From: Caldilineaceae bacterium
GTDB lineage: Bacteria > Chloroflexota > Anaerolineae > Caldilineales > Caldilineaceae
Direction: 5' to 3'
Length of the DNA: 64,000 bases
Assembly (NCBI GenBank): GCA_958295845.1
Contig: OY282376.1
Coordinates: 2,431,022 to 2,495,021, forward strand
The notes under the pieces were generated by a model, which was given only the letters and a program-made list of their open reading frames with translations, was not told the origin of the DNA and ran no database searches. The first letter of the stretch is position 1; each line of letters starts with the position of its first letter. The position numbers and the translations under genes were made by a program. This document shows positions 26,121 through 34,658 of this stretch, one piece after another.

Positions 26121-28289
26121 ATGAGTCTTCCAAGCGACTATACCGAGAGGGTCTACGCGGGTGTACTGGGTAAGTTGATCGGCGTCTATCTGGGACGGCC
26201 ATTCGAAGGCTGGAAGTATGAAATGCTGGACGAACAGTTTGGCGAGATCAACTATTACGTCCACGAGCACCTCGATGTGCCCCTAATCGTCACCGACGAC
26301 GATATTTCCGGCACTTTCACCTTCCTGCGCGCATTGCCCGACTATGGCAACAATCGGGAAATCACTGCTGCGCAGATCGGGCAGAGCTGGTTGAACTACA
26401 TTATAGAAGAACGCACAATCCTGTGGTGGGGAGGGATGGGAAACTCTACCGAGCATACCGCCTATCTGCGTCTGAAGGAGGGCACTTCAGCCCCCGAAAG
26501 CGGCTCGATGGACCTGAATGGCCAAGTCGTGGCCGAGCAGATCGGATCCCAGATCTTCATCGATGGATGGGCAATGGTCGCGCCTGGAGACCCCGAGCTG
26601 GCCGCCGACCTGGCGCGGCGGGCGGCCAGCGTATCCCACGATGGAGTCGCCATTCACGGCGCGCAGGTGCTGGCCGCCATGGAAGCGCAGGCCTTTGTCG
26701 AAAAGGATATCCAGAAACTGATCGATACCGGCCTTGCGTTCATCCCCGCGGACTCCCTCATTAGCACTATGATTAATCAGATTCGTGAGTGGCATGCCAG
26801 CAACGGAGACGACTGGCGAGCAACGCGTGAGCAGATTGCTGCCAACTATGGCTACGATAAGTTCGGCGGCAACTGCCACATGGTGCCCAATCACGCACTC
26901 ATCATTCATGCACTTCTTCATGGCGACGACAGTTTCCAGAAGTCGCTGATGATAGTCAATACTAGCGGATGGGACACCGACTGCAATTCCGGTAATGTCG
27001 GATGTCTGCTGGGCATTAAGAACGGGCTGGCCGGGATGGAGGACGGCCCCGACTTTCGCGGACCCCTGTCAGACCGGCTCTATCTGCCAACCGCCGACGG
27101 GGGAAGGGCAGTCACCGATGCCGTGACCGAGAGCCTGCATGTAGCCAACGTCGGGCGCGCCCTGAATCAGGCGCCCCCGCACACGCACAAGAATGGCGCC
27201 CGCTACCACTTCGAACTGCCCGGCTCCGTACAGGGCTTCATGGCCGACGATAGCGTCGACAGCCGCGACACGTTGACACTCGAAAACGTGGAAGGTCACA
27301 GCCAGACCGGCAGCCGCAGCCTGGCGCTCCACTTCAACGGCGTCGCAACCGGGCGCCCGGCCCGCGCCGCGACCCATACCTTTATCCCCTCCAAAGAAAC
27401 TGCGCAATACTTCGAGCAGCGAGGCTACGCCCTCCTTGCTTCGCCCTCGATCTATCCTGGACAAACAGTTTCCGCCGCCCTGGAGGCAGGCGCCGGCAAC
27501 GAGCGCGCCGTGAACGTCAATCTCTATCTGCGCCGCTACAATTCGCAAGACGATCAGCTGACGCTGGAGGCAGGCCCATGCCATTCGCTCGAGCCGGGCG
27601 AACGTCACACCTTCGATTGGACCATGGACGGGTCAGGAAACGAACCAATCGCCGAAATCGGGGTTGCCGTACAGTCCGACGAACGTACGCAGGGAACGCT
27701 TTATCTGGACTACCTGACGTGGGAAGGAGAACCTGATGTATCCTTTGCTCGTCCGGATTCGCCTCGCGATCGACGCAGCTGGGGTATGTCCTCTCCCATA
27801 ATGTGGCGCCGTGCCTGGGTCAACGGCGTCGACAGCTACGACTTCTGGTGGCCTGAGTCATTTCGCCTTGTCCAGAACCGGGGCCGCGGCCTGCTCATGA
27901 CGGGAACCAGAGAGTGGCGCGACTACAAAGTGAATTCGGAAATCACGCTTCACCTGAGTAAAGCCGCCGGAATCGCCGCCAGGGTGCAGGGGATGCGCCG
28001 CTACTATGCCCTGTTGCTCTGCCGGACAGGAGACGGCCATGCTGTTGCCCGGCTTGTCCGTGCCTTGGACGGAGACACCATACTGGCTGAAGCAGATTTT
28101 CCTTGGGAATTCGGTGAGAAACACGATTTCGCCCTGCAAGTGGACGGCGATCGCCTTCGAGGCTGGATTGATAATCTCGAAAAACCTCTCTTTGACGTAA
28201 ACGACAATATGCTCGTCTCGGGGGGAGTTGCTCTGGTGGTCGAAGAGGGGCGAGTGATGAGCGACGAAGTTACCGTGCGTCCTGTTTGA
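26121..28289 (+). CDS. ADP-ribosylglycohydrolase-fold protein with C-terminal beta-sandwich
   Basis: 722 residues. The first ~345 form an ADP-ribosylglycohydrolase/DraG-type domain: GVLGKLIGVYLGRPFEG, TDDDISGTF (di-metal acidic motif, residues 58-61), and NTSGWDTDCNSGNVG (about 281-294) holding the second Asp pair. The rest has two beta-rich parts, the last (GMRRYYALLLCRTGDGHAV... RGWIDNLEKPLFDV) resembling a concanavalin/LamG-like or DUF1080-type jelly roll. DraG-fold enzymes release ADP-ribose from proteins or small substrates; those with sugar-binding tails may act on other N- or O-glycosides. No signal peptide is visible, so it should be cytoplasmic. GGAG precedes ATG 26121. Confidence 0.85.
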   Translation: MSLPSDYTERVYAGVLGKLIGVYLGRPFEGWKYEMLDEQFGEINYYVHEHLDVPLIVTDDDISGTFTFLRALPDYGNNREITAAQIGQSWLNYIIEERTILWWGGMGNSTEHTAYLRLKEGTSAPESGSMDLNGQVVAEQIGSQIFIDGWAMVAPGDPELAADLARRAASVSHDGVAIHGAQVLAAMEAQAFVEKDIQKLIDTGLAFIPADSLISTMINQIREWHASNGDDWRATREQIAANYGYDKFGGNCHMVPNHALIIHALLHGDDSFQKSLMIVNTSGWDTDCNSGNVGCLLGIKNGLAGMEDGPDFRGPLSDRLYLPTADGGRAVTDAVTESLHVANVGRALNQAPPHTHKNGARYHFELPGSVQGFMADDSVDSRDTLTLENVEGHSQTGSRSLALHFNGVATGRPARAATHTFIPSKETAQYFEQRGYALLASPSIYPGQTVSAALEAGAGNERAVNVNLYLRRYNSQDDQLTLEAGPCHSLEPGERHTFDWTMDGSGNEPIAEIGVAVQSDERTQGTLYLDYLTWEGEPDVSFARPDSPRDRRSWGMSSPIMWRRAWVNGVDSYDFWWPESFRLVQNRGRGLLMTGTREWRDYKVNSEITLHLSKAAGIAARVQGMRRYYALLLCRTGDGHAVARLVRALDGDTILAEADFPWEFGEKHDFALQVDGDRLRGWIDNLEKPLFDVNDNMLVSGGVALVVEEGRVMSDEVTVRPV

Positions 28290-28381
28290 GATTCGAAGCT
28301 GACAATTGAATTGGCGGATCGTGTGTGAGATAATGGAAGAAGCTTTCGCAATTCTCAAGCGTTGATCTGGGCTCGCAGTGC

Positions 28382-29329
28382 ATGCAACTAAAGCAAATTC
28401 CGTTTCCCTTTGCGCCGCCCCAAGAAGCAAAGGCGAAACCATTCCTCAAGTGGGCAGGAGGCAAAGGGCAACTTCTGCCACAGATAGGGCAACATCTACC
28501 TACCGGACTGTGGGAGGGCAGCCTCACCAAATATGCCGAGCCCTTTATTGGCGGTGGCGCGGTCTTCTTTCAAATCGCAAACAGTTTCAATGTGCGTGAG
28601 TTCTTCATCTCCGACATGAACGAAGACCTTGTGCTTGCCTACCGCACCATTAGCCAGCAGGTCGAGTTGTTAATTGAGCGCCTCCAGACGATAGAGCTTC
28701 TCTACCATGGCCTAAACGCGGACGGCCGCAGAGGATTCTTCTACGATACCCGAGACCAATTTAATCAGGGCAGGACCTTGAGTCTTGCGCTCGCGCCTGA
28801 AGACGAAACGGAGCGCGTTGCGCGTCTCATATTTCTGAATCGGACCTGTTTCAATGGCCTCTACCGAGTCAATTCGCGCGGGGATTTCAATGTGCCCCAC
28901 GGCAAGTACCGCAATCCCAGAATCTGCGACGCAACCAACCTGCGGTCAGTTTCACGCTCGCTCCAGAATGCGGAAATCCGGTTTGGGGACTTCACCGCTT
29001 GTAGGGATTTTGTGGACGAAAATACCTTCGTCTATCTGGATCCTCCTTACCGTCCGATAAGCAGGACCGCTAACTTTAACTCATACTTCAAAGAGGCGTT
29101 CGGTGACGAAGAGCAGAAGCGGCTGGCGCATTTCTACCATGAATTGGGAAATGCGGGGGCCAAACTGATGCTGAGCAACTCCGATCCGCACAACGAGAAT
29201 CCCGACGACAGCTTTTTCCAGGATCTCTACGCTGGGTTCAGCATTCACAAAGTTTCCGCCAGCCGCCGGATCAACAGCAACGGGGCCAAACGAGGTCCGA
29301 TTACCGAGCTCTTAATCTCCAACTACTGA
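28382..29329 (+). CDS. Orphan Dam-type adenine-N6 DNA methyltransferase
   Basis: 315 residues, usual for Dam/DpnM. FLKWAGGKGQLLPQI and EPFIGGGAVFF make the AdoMet site, and VYLDPPYRPIS (~218-227) is the catalytic DPPY. The helix ARLIFLNRTCFNGLYRVN and GDFNVPHGKY between them are those of the GATC-methylating D12 class. No restriction endonuclease or MutH is beside it, so it is an orphan methylase or a horizontally moved one. Target GATC is likely from the family but not shown here. The gene is in line with the preceding one after a 92-bp gap. Confidence 0.92.
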   Translation: MQLKQIPFPFAPPQEAKAKPFLKWAGGKGQLLPQIGQHLPTGLWEGSLTKYAEPFIGGGAVFFQIANSFNVREFFISDMNEDLVLAYRTISQQVELLIERLQTIELLYHGLNADGRRGFFYDTRDQFNQGRTLSLALAPEDETERVARLIFLNRTCFNGLYRVNSRGDFNVPHGKYRNPRICDATNLRSVSRSLQNAEIRFGDFTACRDFVDENTFVYLDPPYRPISRTANFNSYFKEAFGDEEQKRLAHFYHELGNAGAKLMLSNSDPHNENPDDSFFQDLYAGFSIHKVSASRRINSNGAKRGPITELLISNY

Positions 29330-29498
29330 GTCTGACGCCTATAGAACAGCCTTACAAAAAAATGCTTCATTCAGTGCGAGCGGTTCCACGCGATGCCTTC
29401 GGGATCTGCAATAGTAACCAAGACCCTCGACTGGTAGGATCCCACAGAGGCACGGATAGAATGATCCAAAAAGTTGGCTGCCAGCTTCCTGTCAGCAC

Positions 29499-29520
29499 AA
29501 AAAAAGGGCCGTCAGGCCCT
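29499..29520 (-). terminator. Terminator of the ccm operon (leftward)
   Basis: Read on the minus strand: AGGGCC-TGAC-GGCCCT followed by seven Ts. It lies 118 bp past the stop of the last gene of the leftward cluster, in the convergent gap with the methylase. Confidence 0.75.
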
Positions 29521-29637
29521 CTTCGGCTCAATGCTCTTGGACGTATGAGACGTTGATGCCCCCACTGGCTGAGCACCGAGAGGAAAATTTTGCAGGGAAA
29601 CCTGCCCTTCCCTTGAAGCCGTTCTGTCAGAGCCAAT

Positions 29638-30306
29638 CTACCCCAAACGCATCTCCTCAGACCGCACGACGTCCTTCATTGCCGCTTCAATATAGGGGTA
29701 AGCCAGCCACACCGAAGCCCCGCCGAAAAGAGCGCCGGTCACAGTGCGCAGCCACCAATTGCTTTCCCTCAGGCCGAACAGCTGGCTGAGGCCGTCAAGG
29801 GCTATTGGGATCAGCAATAGAAGATAGAACTTGAGACCAATCGTGGGAATCCCACGGCGCAGAATGCCGAACAGCAGGCCGGCCGCGACAACCGATCCGT
29901 AGATGGCCACATCCCGTTGACAGACCGCGATCTTGTAACCGGTGCTCTCGTTGCCGCGGAAGGCACGGCGCTGGAAGAGTCCCTGGCCTTCGCTCAACCC
30001 GCTTGTTTCCAGAGATGCCAGGCTGTAGAACGGTTGCTCGCCAAAGAGGAAATAGCTTCGTTCCGGCAGTTGGTGACAGGTAGCCGAGTAGACCGAGTAG
30101 ATCAGGGATGATGGCGTCGAAAGACCGGCACTGGCCAGTACAGGCGCCAGGAACGGCAACAGCAAGTAAAGGCCAACCAGGACATTGAAGAGCGCGAGCC
30201 AGTGCCGCGCTATCCACAGTACCCCGCCGTCAACGCGACTGGCGATCGCCCTCTGGACCCGGTCCTCTCTCTCCTCTCCACCTTTCGAGTCCGCCGACCG
30301 GCTCAC
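29638..30306 (-). CDS. DUF2085 membrane protein
   Basis: 222 residues with about four to five membrane helices (WLALFNVLVGLYLLLPFLAPVL near the start). The family mark is SATCHQLPERSYFLFGEQ with a second cysteine in KIAVCQRDVAIYGSVV, two Cys and a His facing one side of the membrane. Function is unknown in the family. Here it overlaps the glutaredoxin start by 4 bp (ATGA) at the end of the cytochrome-maturation operon, which suggests a role in thiol or metal handling at the membrane; that is inference from position. Confidence 0.85.
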   Translation of the reverse strand: MSRSADSKGGEEREDRVQRAIASRVDGGVLWIARHWLALFNVLVGLYLLLPFLAPVLASAGLSTPSSLIYSVYSATCHQLPERSYFLFGEQPFYSLASLETSGLSEGQGLFQRRAFRGNESTGYKIAVCQRDVAIYGSVVAAGLLFGILRRGIPTIGLKFYLLLLIPIALDGLSQLFGLRESNWWLRTVTGALFGGASVWLAYPYIEAAMKDVVRSEEMRLG

Positions 30307-30578
30307 TCTTGCCGCCCCGGCCTGCTCTCCATCTCTGCCCGGACCGCGCGACGGAGTTCTGCCTGATTTACCGGAAACGCGAACTGAAGAACCACCTGGC
30401 CGTTTCGCTCAATATGAACAAATGGGACGCGATCTTGTTCCCCTTCCTCTGCGTTTGAGTCGGTTTCCACGAACGCCTCCCTGAATTCAAAGCCGTATTC
30501 GGCCTCCAAGTCCCATAGTTCATACTTGATCGCGTCGCACAGCTGGCAATTCGCTTTGGTGAACAGGGTTACCTGCAT
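30303..30578 (-). CDS. Glutaredoxin-like small thiol protein
   Basis: 91 residues with a thioredoxin fold. FTKANCQLCDAIKYEL carries a CxxC near residue 11-14, and the cis-Pro is in DRVPFVHIERNG. These glutaredoxin-like (DUF836-type) proteins exchange disulfides in the cytoplasm. It lies 9 bp after tlpA and overlaps the DUF2085 gene, so it is clearly part of the operon and may pass electrons toward CcdA; that link is inference. Confidence 0.85.
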   Translation of the reverse strand: MQVTLFTKANCQLCDAIKYELWDLEAEYGFEFREAFVETDSNAEEGEQDRVPFVHIERNGQVVLQFAFPVNQAELRRAVRAEMESRPGRQE

Positions 30579-30587
30579 GTCCGCGGC

Positions 30588-31196
30588 TCACTCAGTCCTG
30601 ATCTGCGTAACAAAATCACTGAGCTGCTCGCCCGCTAGGAAGCCAGCCCAGCGAGCGCCGATCGTACCGTCCGCCTTGACAAAAACCGTCGTCGGCATGT
30701 TTCGAACCTCATACGCGCGGCGAATCAAGTCCTCCTCATCCAGCACCACCGTCATGCTCATTCCGAACTCAGCGGCAAACGCTTCGACCGCCGCCAGTTC
30801 CTCCCCGACATTGACTTCGAGCACCACAAGATCGGTATCGCTTTCATGAAGAGCGACCAGGTCAGGCATTTCGGCCCGACATGGACCGCACCATGTGGCC
30901 CAGAAATTAAGGACCACTGGTTTGCCCTGCAAGGAGGCCAGATCGGCGCCCCGACCATCAGCGAGGAAGAAAGCGAAGTTGGGCGCGATCTCGCCAACGC
31001 TTGGGCTGCCCTCCTCGACGAGATCAGCGACTGGGAATCCTTTCCCCAGTTCAGCAGGGAACTCTTCAAGAGGTGTGGGCTTGAACAACCCTTCAGGTGC
31101 GCTGTCTCCGGGCGCTTCCGCCGCGCACGCGGTCACAAGGATCGTAACCACGATCACCACCACGACCTTCATTGTCGCAAAAAATAGATGCTTCAT
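30588..31196 (-). CDS. TlpA/ResA-like thioredoxin lipoprotein (CcmG role)
   Basis: 202 residues. Signal peptide VVVVIVVTILVTAC ends in a lipobox Cys (~24), so it is anchored outside the membrane. Thioredoxin domain from ~65: GEIAPNFAFFLADG, NFWATWCGPCRAEMPDLV (CxxC active site WCGPC) and cis-Pro in NMPTTVFVKADG. TlpA/ResA/CcmG proteins reduce the CxxCH of apocytochrome c before haem attachment, taking electrons from CcdA, whose gene lies 18 bp upstream in the operon. Confidence 0.92.
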   Translation of the reverse strand: MKHLFFATMKVVVVIVVTILVTACAAEAPGDSAPEGLFKPTPLEEFPAELGKGFPVADLVEEGSPSVGEIAPNFAFFLADGRGADLASLQGKPVVLNFWATWCGPCRAEMPDLVALHESDTDLVVLEVNVGEELAAVEAFAAEFGMSMTVVLDEEDLIRRAYEVRNMPTTVFVKADGTIGARWAGFLAGEQLSDFVTQIRTE

Positions 31197-31214
31197 CGAA
31201 CTCCTCTTTCGCCC

Positions 31215-32144
31215 TTAGCTCCGGCCCCCGGAGAGCGCGGCGCCACTCAGATAACCGATATAAGCCGGAATGAGTGGCAACACGCACGGGCTGATGAAGC
31301 TGATTATTCCGGCGATAAAGGCAAGAGGCGCCGCGCTCAGCGCGCCGGAGCTAAAGGCCGTTTCGACCCCAATTGACGTCGATAGAGCCTCCTCCAACAC
31401 AAACACCCATTGATTCAGAAACGAAAACTGTGTCGTCAGCATGGTCAACTGATCGGCCCAGAGAAGCCACGCCACGTAGAGAAGAAAGATCCCGCTGACG
31501 AGGCTGACGATATTGGCATGTCGGTTGAGCCGGCGAAGAACTGCCGTCGCCCTGCTGAAGGCTGCTCCGGTTACCAGGAATGGCAAGCCAAGTCCAAAGC
31601 TGTAGATGGCCAGGAGGAGCGCCCCCTGGGCGACAGTCGCGCTATCGCTCGCCAGAAAAAGAATGCTGGCCAGGATCGGGCCTACACAGGGTACCCAGCC
31701 GGCACTGAAACTCACCCCCATCAGCGCGCTGCTGAGATATCCCCACCCACGTTTCACTTTGTGGAGTTCCGTCACACGCCGCTCGGTATACATCAACGCA
31801 TTGAGAAAGCTCAGTATATCCACCAGCGCGGCCACCGCGGGATTTGCGATAAGCCTCCCGTTTGACTGAACGCGATTGACAATCCAGCCAATAATGCCCA
31901 GAGTCGTCAACCCAAAAATAGCCAGCAAAATCGCGCCGATCCGCTGAATGAGTGGCAGGTAGGAATTCAGATTCTGTCCCAGGAATCCGGCCGCGGAGCC
32001 TAGCAATGTGAATATGGCGCCAAATCCTATGACGAAGGCAAGCGAATGCAAAAAAGTGCTGCTGCGCCTGTCCTGTGCCCGCCCCGAGGGGTTCGACATA
32101 CTTCCTGTTCTTACGTTTCCTGCGCTTGTGACATCTTGCACCAT
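31215..32144 (-). CDS. ccdA: CcdA/DsbD-core thiol transporter, circularly permuted
   Basis: 309 residues of clear CcdA sequence in an unusual order. The protein begins with the loop and helix normally second (FLHSLAFVIGFGAIFTLLG, residues 31-50), continues with the GWVPCVGPIL helix (Cys153) and GLGLPFLVTGAAF, and ends with the motif that opens normal CcdA: FIAGIISFISPCVLPLIPAY (Cys287), 22 residues from the stop. It has about seven hydrophobic stretches including a linker at ~235-270. A TGA lies six codons before ATG 32144, so no hidden N-terminal helix exists. CcdA carries electrons from cytoplasmic thioredoxin to TlpA. The two essential cysteines are both kept. ATG at residue 16 is an alternative start. 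Confidence 0.85.
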   Translation of the reverse strand: MVQDVTSAGNVRTGSMSNPSGRAQDRRSSTFLHSLAFVIGFGAIFTLLGSAAGFLGQNLNSYLPLIQRIGAILLAIFGLTTLGIIGWIVNRVQSNGRLIANPAVAALVDILSFLNALMYTERRVTELHKVKRGWGYLSSALMGVSFSAGWVPCVGPILASILFLASDSATVAQGALLLAIYSFGLGLPFLVTGAAFSRATAVLRRLNRHANIVSLVSGIFLLYVAWLLWADQLTMLTTQFSFLNQWVFVLEEALSTSIGVETAFSSGALSAAPLAFIAGIISFISPCVLPLIPAYIGYLSGAALSGGRS

Positions 32145-32285
32145 GGCATCAACCTGTTCGCGTATTCATGCTTCCTGCGTATGCCCCTCGGGCAGCGCTT
32201 CAGTTCTATTCATCCAGTCTAAGCCACCAGGGTCTGACAGGAAGTAAACAATCTTACCAAGAACTGGTTTGCCCTCTGGACCACC

Positions 32286-32429
32286 TCACTCCGATCCCGC
32301 TCTATCCTCAAGCCTTTCCTCTAGGGACTGCAACGCCCTTTCCAGGGTCCGTTGGCGGACCAGCATGAACAGCAAGTAACCGCCCACCAGGATCCACAGC
32401 AAAATCAAGACGGATGCGAGATAGATCAT
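32286..32429 (-). CDS. ccmD: CcmD-like small haem-exporter protein
   Basis: 47 residues: MIYLASVLILLWILVGGYLL, one N-terminal membrane helix, then a charged amphipathic helix (RQRTLERALQSLEERLED). It starts inside the stop of ccmC (ATGA overlap, 32426-32429). Size, topology and position match CcmD, which helps release holo-CcmE from CcmABC; sequence is too short and variable for firm homology. The 141 bp between its stop and ccdA hold a 15-codon frame that I do not consider a gene. Confidence 0.7.
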   Translation of the reverse strand: MIYLASVLILLWILVGGYLLFMLVRQRTLERALQSLEERLEDRAGSE

Positions 32430-33163
32430 TCGTCGAATCTCTCCCGTATTGCATCGATGCGGGCCTCAAAATCAAATTGGCGGACCCTGTGGAATAGTAA
32501 CGCCAGGAAAAGGAGCGCGAACCCTATCATTGCAATCGCTAGCGTCTGCCCCATCGTTGGGCCGATGGCAAAGCCCCCTTGCGCTTCCTCATTGCCGCCG
32601 TCGAAGACGATTGGATGAATGGAGCGAAATAGGCGCGCACTGTAGTAAGTCAGCGGAACGCTCAAGAAGGCGAACATGGCGTAGACAGCCGCGAATCGGG
32701 CTCTCGTCTCTGCATCATCAAAACCGTTCCGGAACAGCATGTAAGCAATGTAAATTAGGACCGTAATCGTCGCTGTAGTCAAACGCGGATCCCAAGTCCA
32801 GTACGTATTCCATGCGGGCTTGGCCCAGATCGCACCTGAAAGAAGAACGAGTATCCCGAAGATCGTGCCAATCTCAACGCTCGCCGCGGCCCAGCGGTCC
32901 CACACCAAACGGCGACTGACGAGATAGCCGATACTTCCGACAACCGAGCCTAGAAAGCCCAGCAGCGCTGCGATGTTGCTTCCGATATGAAAGTAGAAGA
33001 TGCGCTGGGCTGCCTGTTCTTCTCCGGCTAGATTCACCGCGTCGCCGGCATAGACTAGCCCTGCCCACATCACTCCGACCATCGCAAGCCCGGCAATCAC
33101 ATCGAATACCAATAAGGGTGCGAACCACCGATCGGGGCTCGTCGGTCTTGAAAGAGTGCTCAT
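32426..33163 (-). CDS. ccmC: Haem exporter/handling protein CcmC
   Basis: 245 residues, six membrane helices. The tryptophan-rich loop that presents haem to CcmE reads WAKPAWNTYWTWDPRLTT, and flanking His ligands appear in FHIGSNIAALLGFLGS and near FRSIHPIVFDGG. CcmC attaches haem to CcmE on the outer face. It lies 22 bp after ccmB and overlaps ccmD. Confidence 0.95.
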   Translation of the reverse strand: MSTLSRPTSPDRWFAPLLVFDVIAGLAMVGVMWAGLVYAGDAVNLAGEEQAAQRIFYFHIGSNIAALLGFLGSVVGSIGYLVSRRLVWDRWAAASVEIGTIFGILVLLSGAIWAKPAWNTYWTWDPRLTTATITVLIYIAYMLFRNGFDDAETRARFAAVYAMFAFLSVPLTYYSARLFRSIHPIVFDGGNEEAQGGFAIGPTMGQTLAIAMIGFALLFLALLFHRVRQFDFEARIDAIRERFDE

Positions 33164-33185
33164 ATATCGGTTCTGTCCGACTCCT

Positions 33186-33917
33186 TTAGCCTTTTTCCCA
33201 GATTACATCAACCAATAGGAAAGCGATTGCGAATACAAGTGCATCAAATAGCCCGATGATTACGAGCCACGGCCACGCTTCGGCTGTAGCCCGGCCATCC
33301 AGTATGACAGAAGTCAGGCCCACCCCCGAAATGAAGAGTGGGACGAGCACCGGCAGCAGGAGAACCGGCAATAGCGTCTCTCTTGCCCTGTTACGCGAAG
33401 TCAGCGCGGCAAAAAGTGTTCCCACGCCCACGTACCCAATTGTACCCAGTAACAACCCCAGCAGAACTATCGGCTTCAGCAGATTGACGTCAAAGAGAAT
33501 GAGCAGGGCGGGCACGAGAAGGGCTTCAACAATCAGAAAGTAAAGTAGATTCGCGGCAGCCTTGCCCAAATAGATCGCCGACCTTTCCACTGGCGCCAGC
33601 AGAAGCCCAGCCAGCGTGCCACGGTCTACTTCAGATCCGAAAGAACGGTTCAGCCCCAACACCCCCGCAAACAGGACAATTACCCACAGAATTCCGGGTA
33701 CCACCAGCTCGGAACGGGGAACCCGCAAATCAAAAGCCAGCCCGAAGACGACCGCGGCCAGAACTGAGAAGGCCGCCATCGTCCCCACGACCTCCTTGGA
33801 GCGCATTTCAGCGCGGACGTCCTTCTCCGCCACAACCCATACTCGGCGCAGATAGGCTGCAATCCCCCCTTCTCTGTGCGTAACACCCTCAACCTCGGAA
33901 ATTTCTGCCATAATCAC
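33186..33917 (-). CDS. ccmB: Haem exporter permease CcmB
   Basis: 243 residues with six helices; conserved features are VAEKDVRAEMRSKE after the start, the LRVPRSELVVPGILWVIVLFAG region, NRSFGSEVDRGTLAGLLLAP and ALTSRNRARETLLPVLLLP. With CcmA it forms the ABC unit that releases haem-loaded CcmE. Located 60 bp after ccmA. Confidence 0.93.
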   Translation of the reverse strand: MIMAEISEVEGVTHREGGIAAYLRRVWVVAEKDVRAEMRSKEVVGTMAAFSVLAAVVFGLAFDLRVPRSELVVPGILWVIVLFAGVLGLNRSFGSEVDRGTLAGLLLAPVERSAIYLGKAAANLLYFLIVEALLVPALLILFDVNLLKPIVLLGLLLGTIGYVGVGTLFAALTSRNRARETLLPVLLLPVLVPLFISGVGLTSVILDGRATAEAWPWLVIIGLFDALVFAIAFLLVDVIWEKG

Positions 33918-33977
33918 GCAAGGGCGCCAGCCAGGCCTGTCATCGAGAGCACAGAAGGAAAAACGCCTCTTCTGTCC

Positions 33978-34658
33978 CTAAAGAGTATTACGATCAGGAC
34001 ACCCAATTTGATGCAGGTGTCCGCCTCGGAGTTCAAATACCCGGTCGCCCCACACTTGTGCACGCTCAATACTGTGGGTTGTAGTGACAACTGCCCGGCT
34101 CCGTGAACGCAAATGTGCCACGAGTTCGGTCAGAAGGTCAATGCTTTCGCGATCGAGCCCGGTATCCGGCTCATCGAGAACGACCACAGGCGGATCATGC
34201 AGTAGCGCCCTCGCAATAGCCAGTCGCTGAGTCATTCCCCGGCTGAACGTGCGAACCGCGTCATCCCGCCAGCGCCAAAGGTCCAGCGTTCGTAGAAGCT
34301 GCTCTATTCGCTTCTGCGGCTTCTCCAAATCATACAGGCGTGCGTAGAAGCTCAGGTTTTCGGACCCGGTGAGCCGGTCGTATAGCATAGGCGCATGCGC
34401 GACAACGCCGACGTAGCGGCGGATCTCAGCTGCGGCTGAAGAAAGAGGAACCGGCCCCAGCCACACTTCCCCTCGGTCCGGTCTGTCCAGTGCTGAAATT
34501 ATCCGCAAGAGCGTCGTCTTCCCCGACCCGTTGGCCCCCAGCAGGGAAAGAACCTCCCCCGCCGCAACAGTGAAGGAAACGTCACGCAGGACCCGTTTGT
34601 GCCCGAAACGCTTTTCAACGTGCTCGCATCGAATCAGCGGCGTAGCGCGGTCGGTCAT
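33978..34658 (-). CDS. ccmA: Haem exporter ATP-binding protein CcmA
   Basis: 226 residues, ABC ATPase: Walker A LLGANGSGKTTLLR, signature FSRGMTQRLAIARALL, Walker B VVVLDEPDTGLD, and switch His in VVTTTHSIERAQ. Overlaps the dihaem cytochrome gene by 4 bp (34655-34658), which shows translational coupling in the operon. Located in the cytoplasm on CcmB. Confidence 0.93.
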   Translation of the reverse strand: MTDRATPLIRCEHVEKRFGHKRVLRDVSFTVAAGEVLSLLGANGSGKTTLLRIISALDRPDRGEVWLGPVPLSSAAAEIRRYVGVVAHAPMLYDRLTGSENLSFYARLYDLEKPQKRIEQLLRTLDLWRWRDDAVRTFSRGMTQRLAIARALLHDPPVVVLDEPDTGLDRESIDLLTELVAHLRSRSRAVVTTTHSIERAQVWGDRVFELRGGHLHQIGCPDRNTL

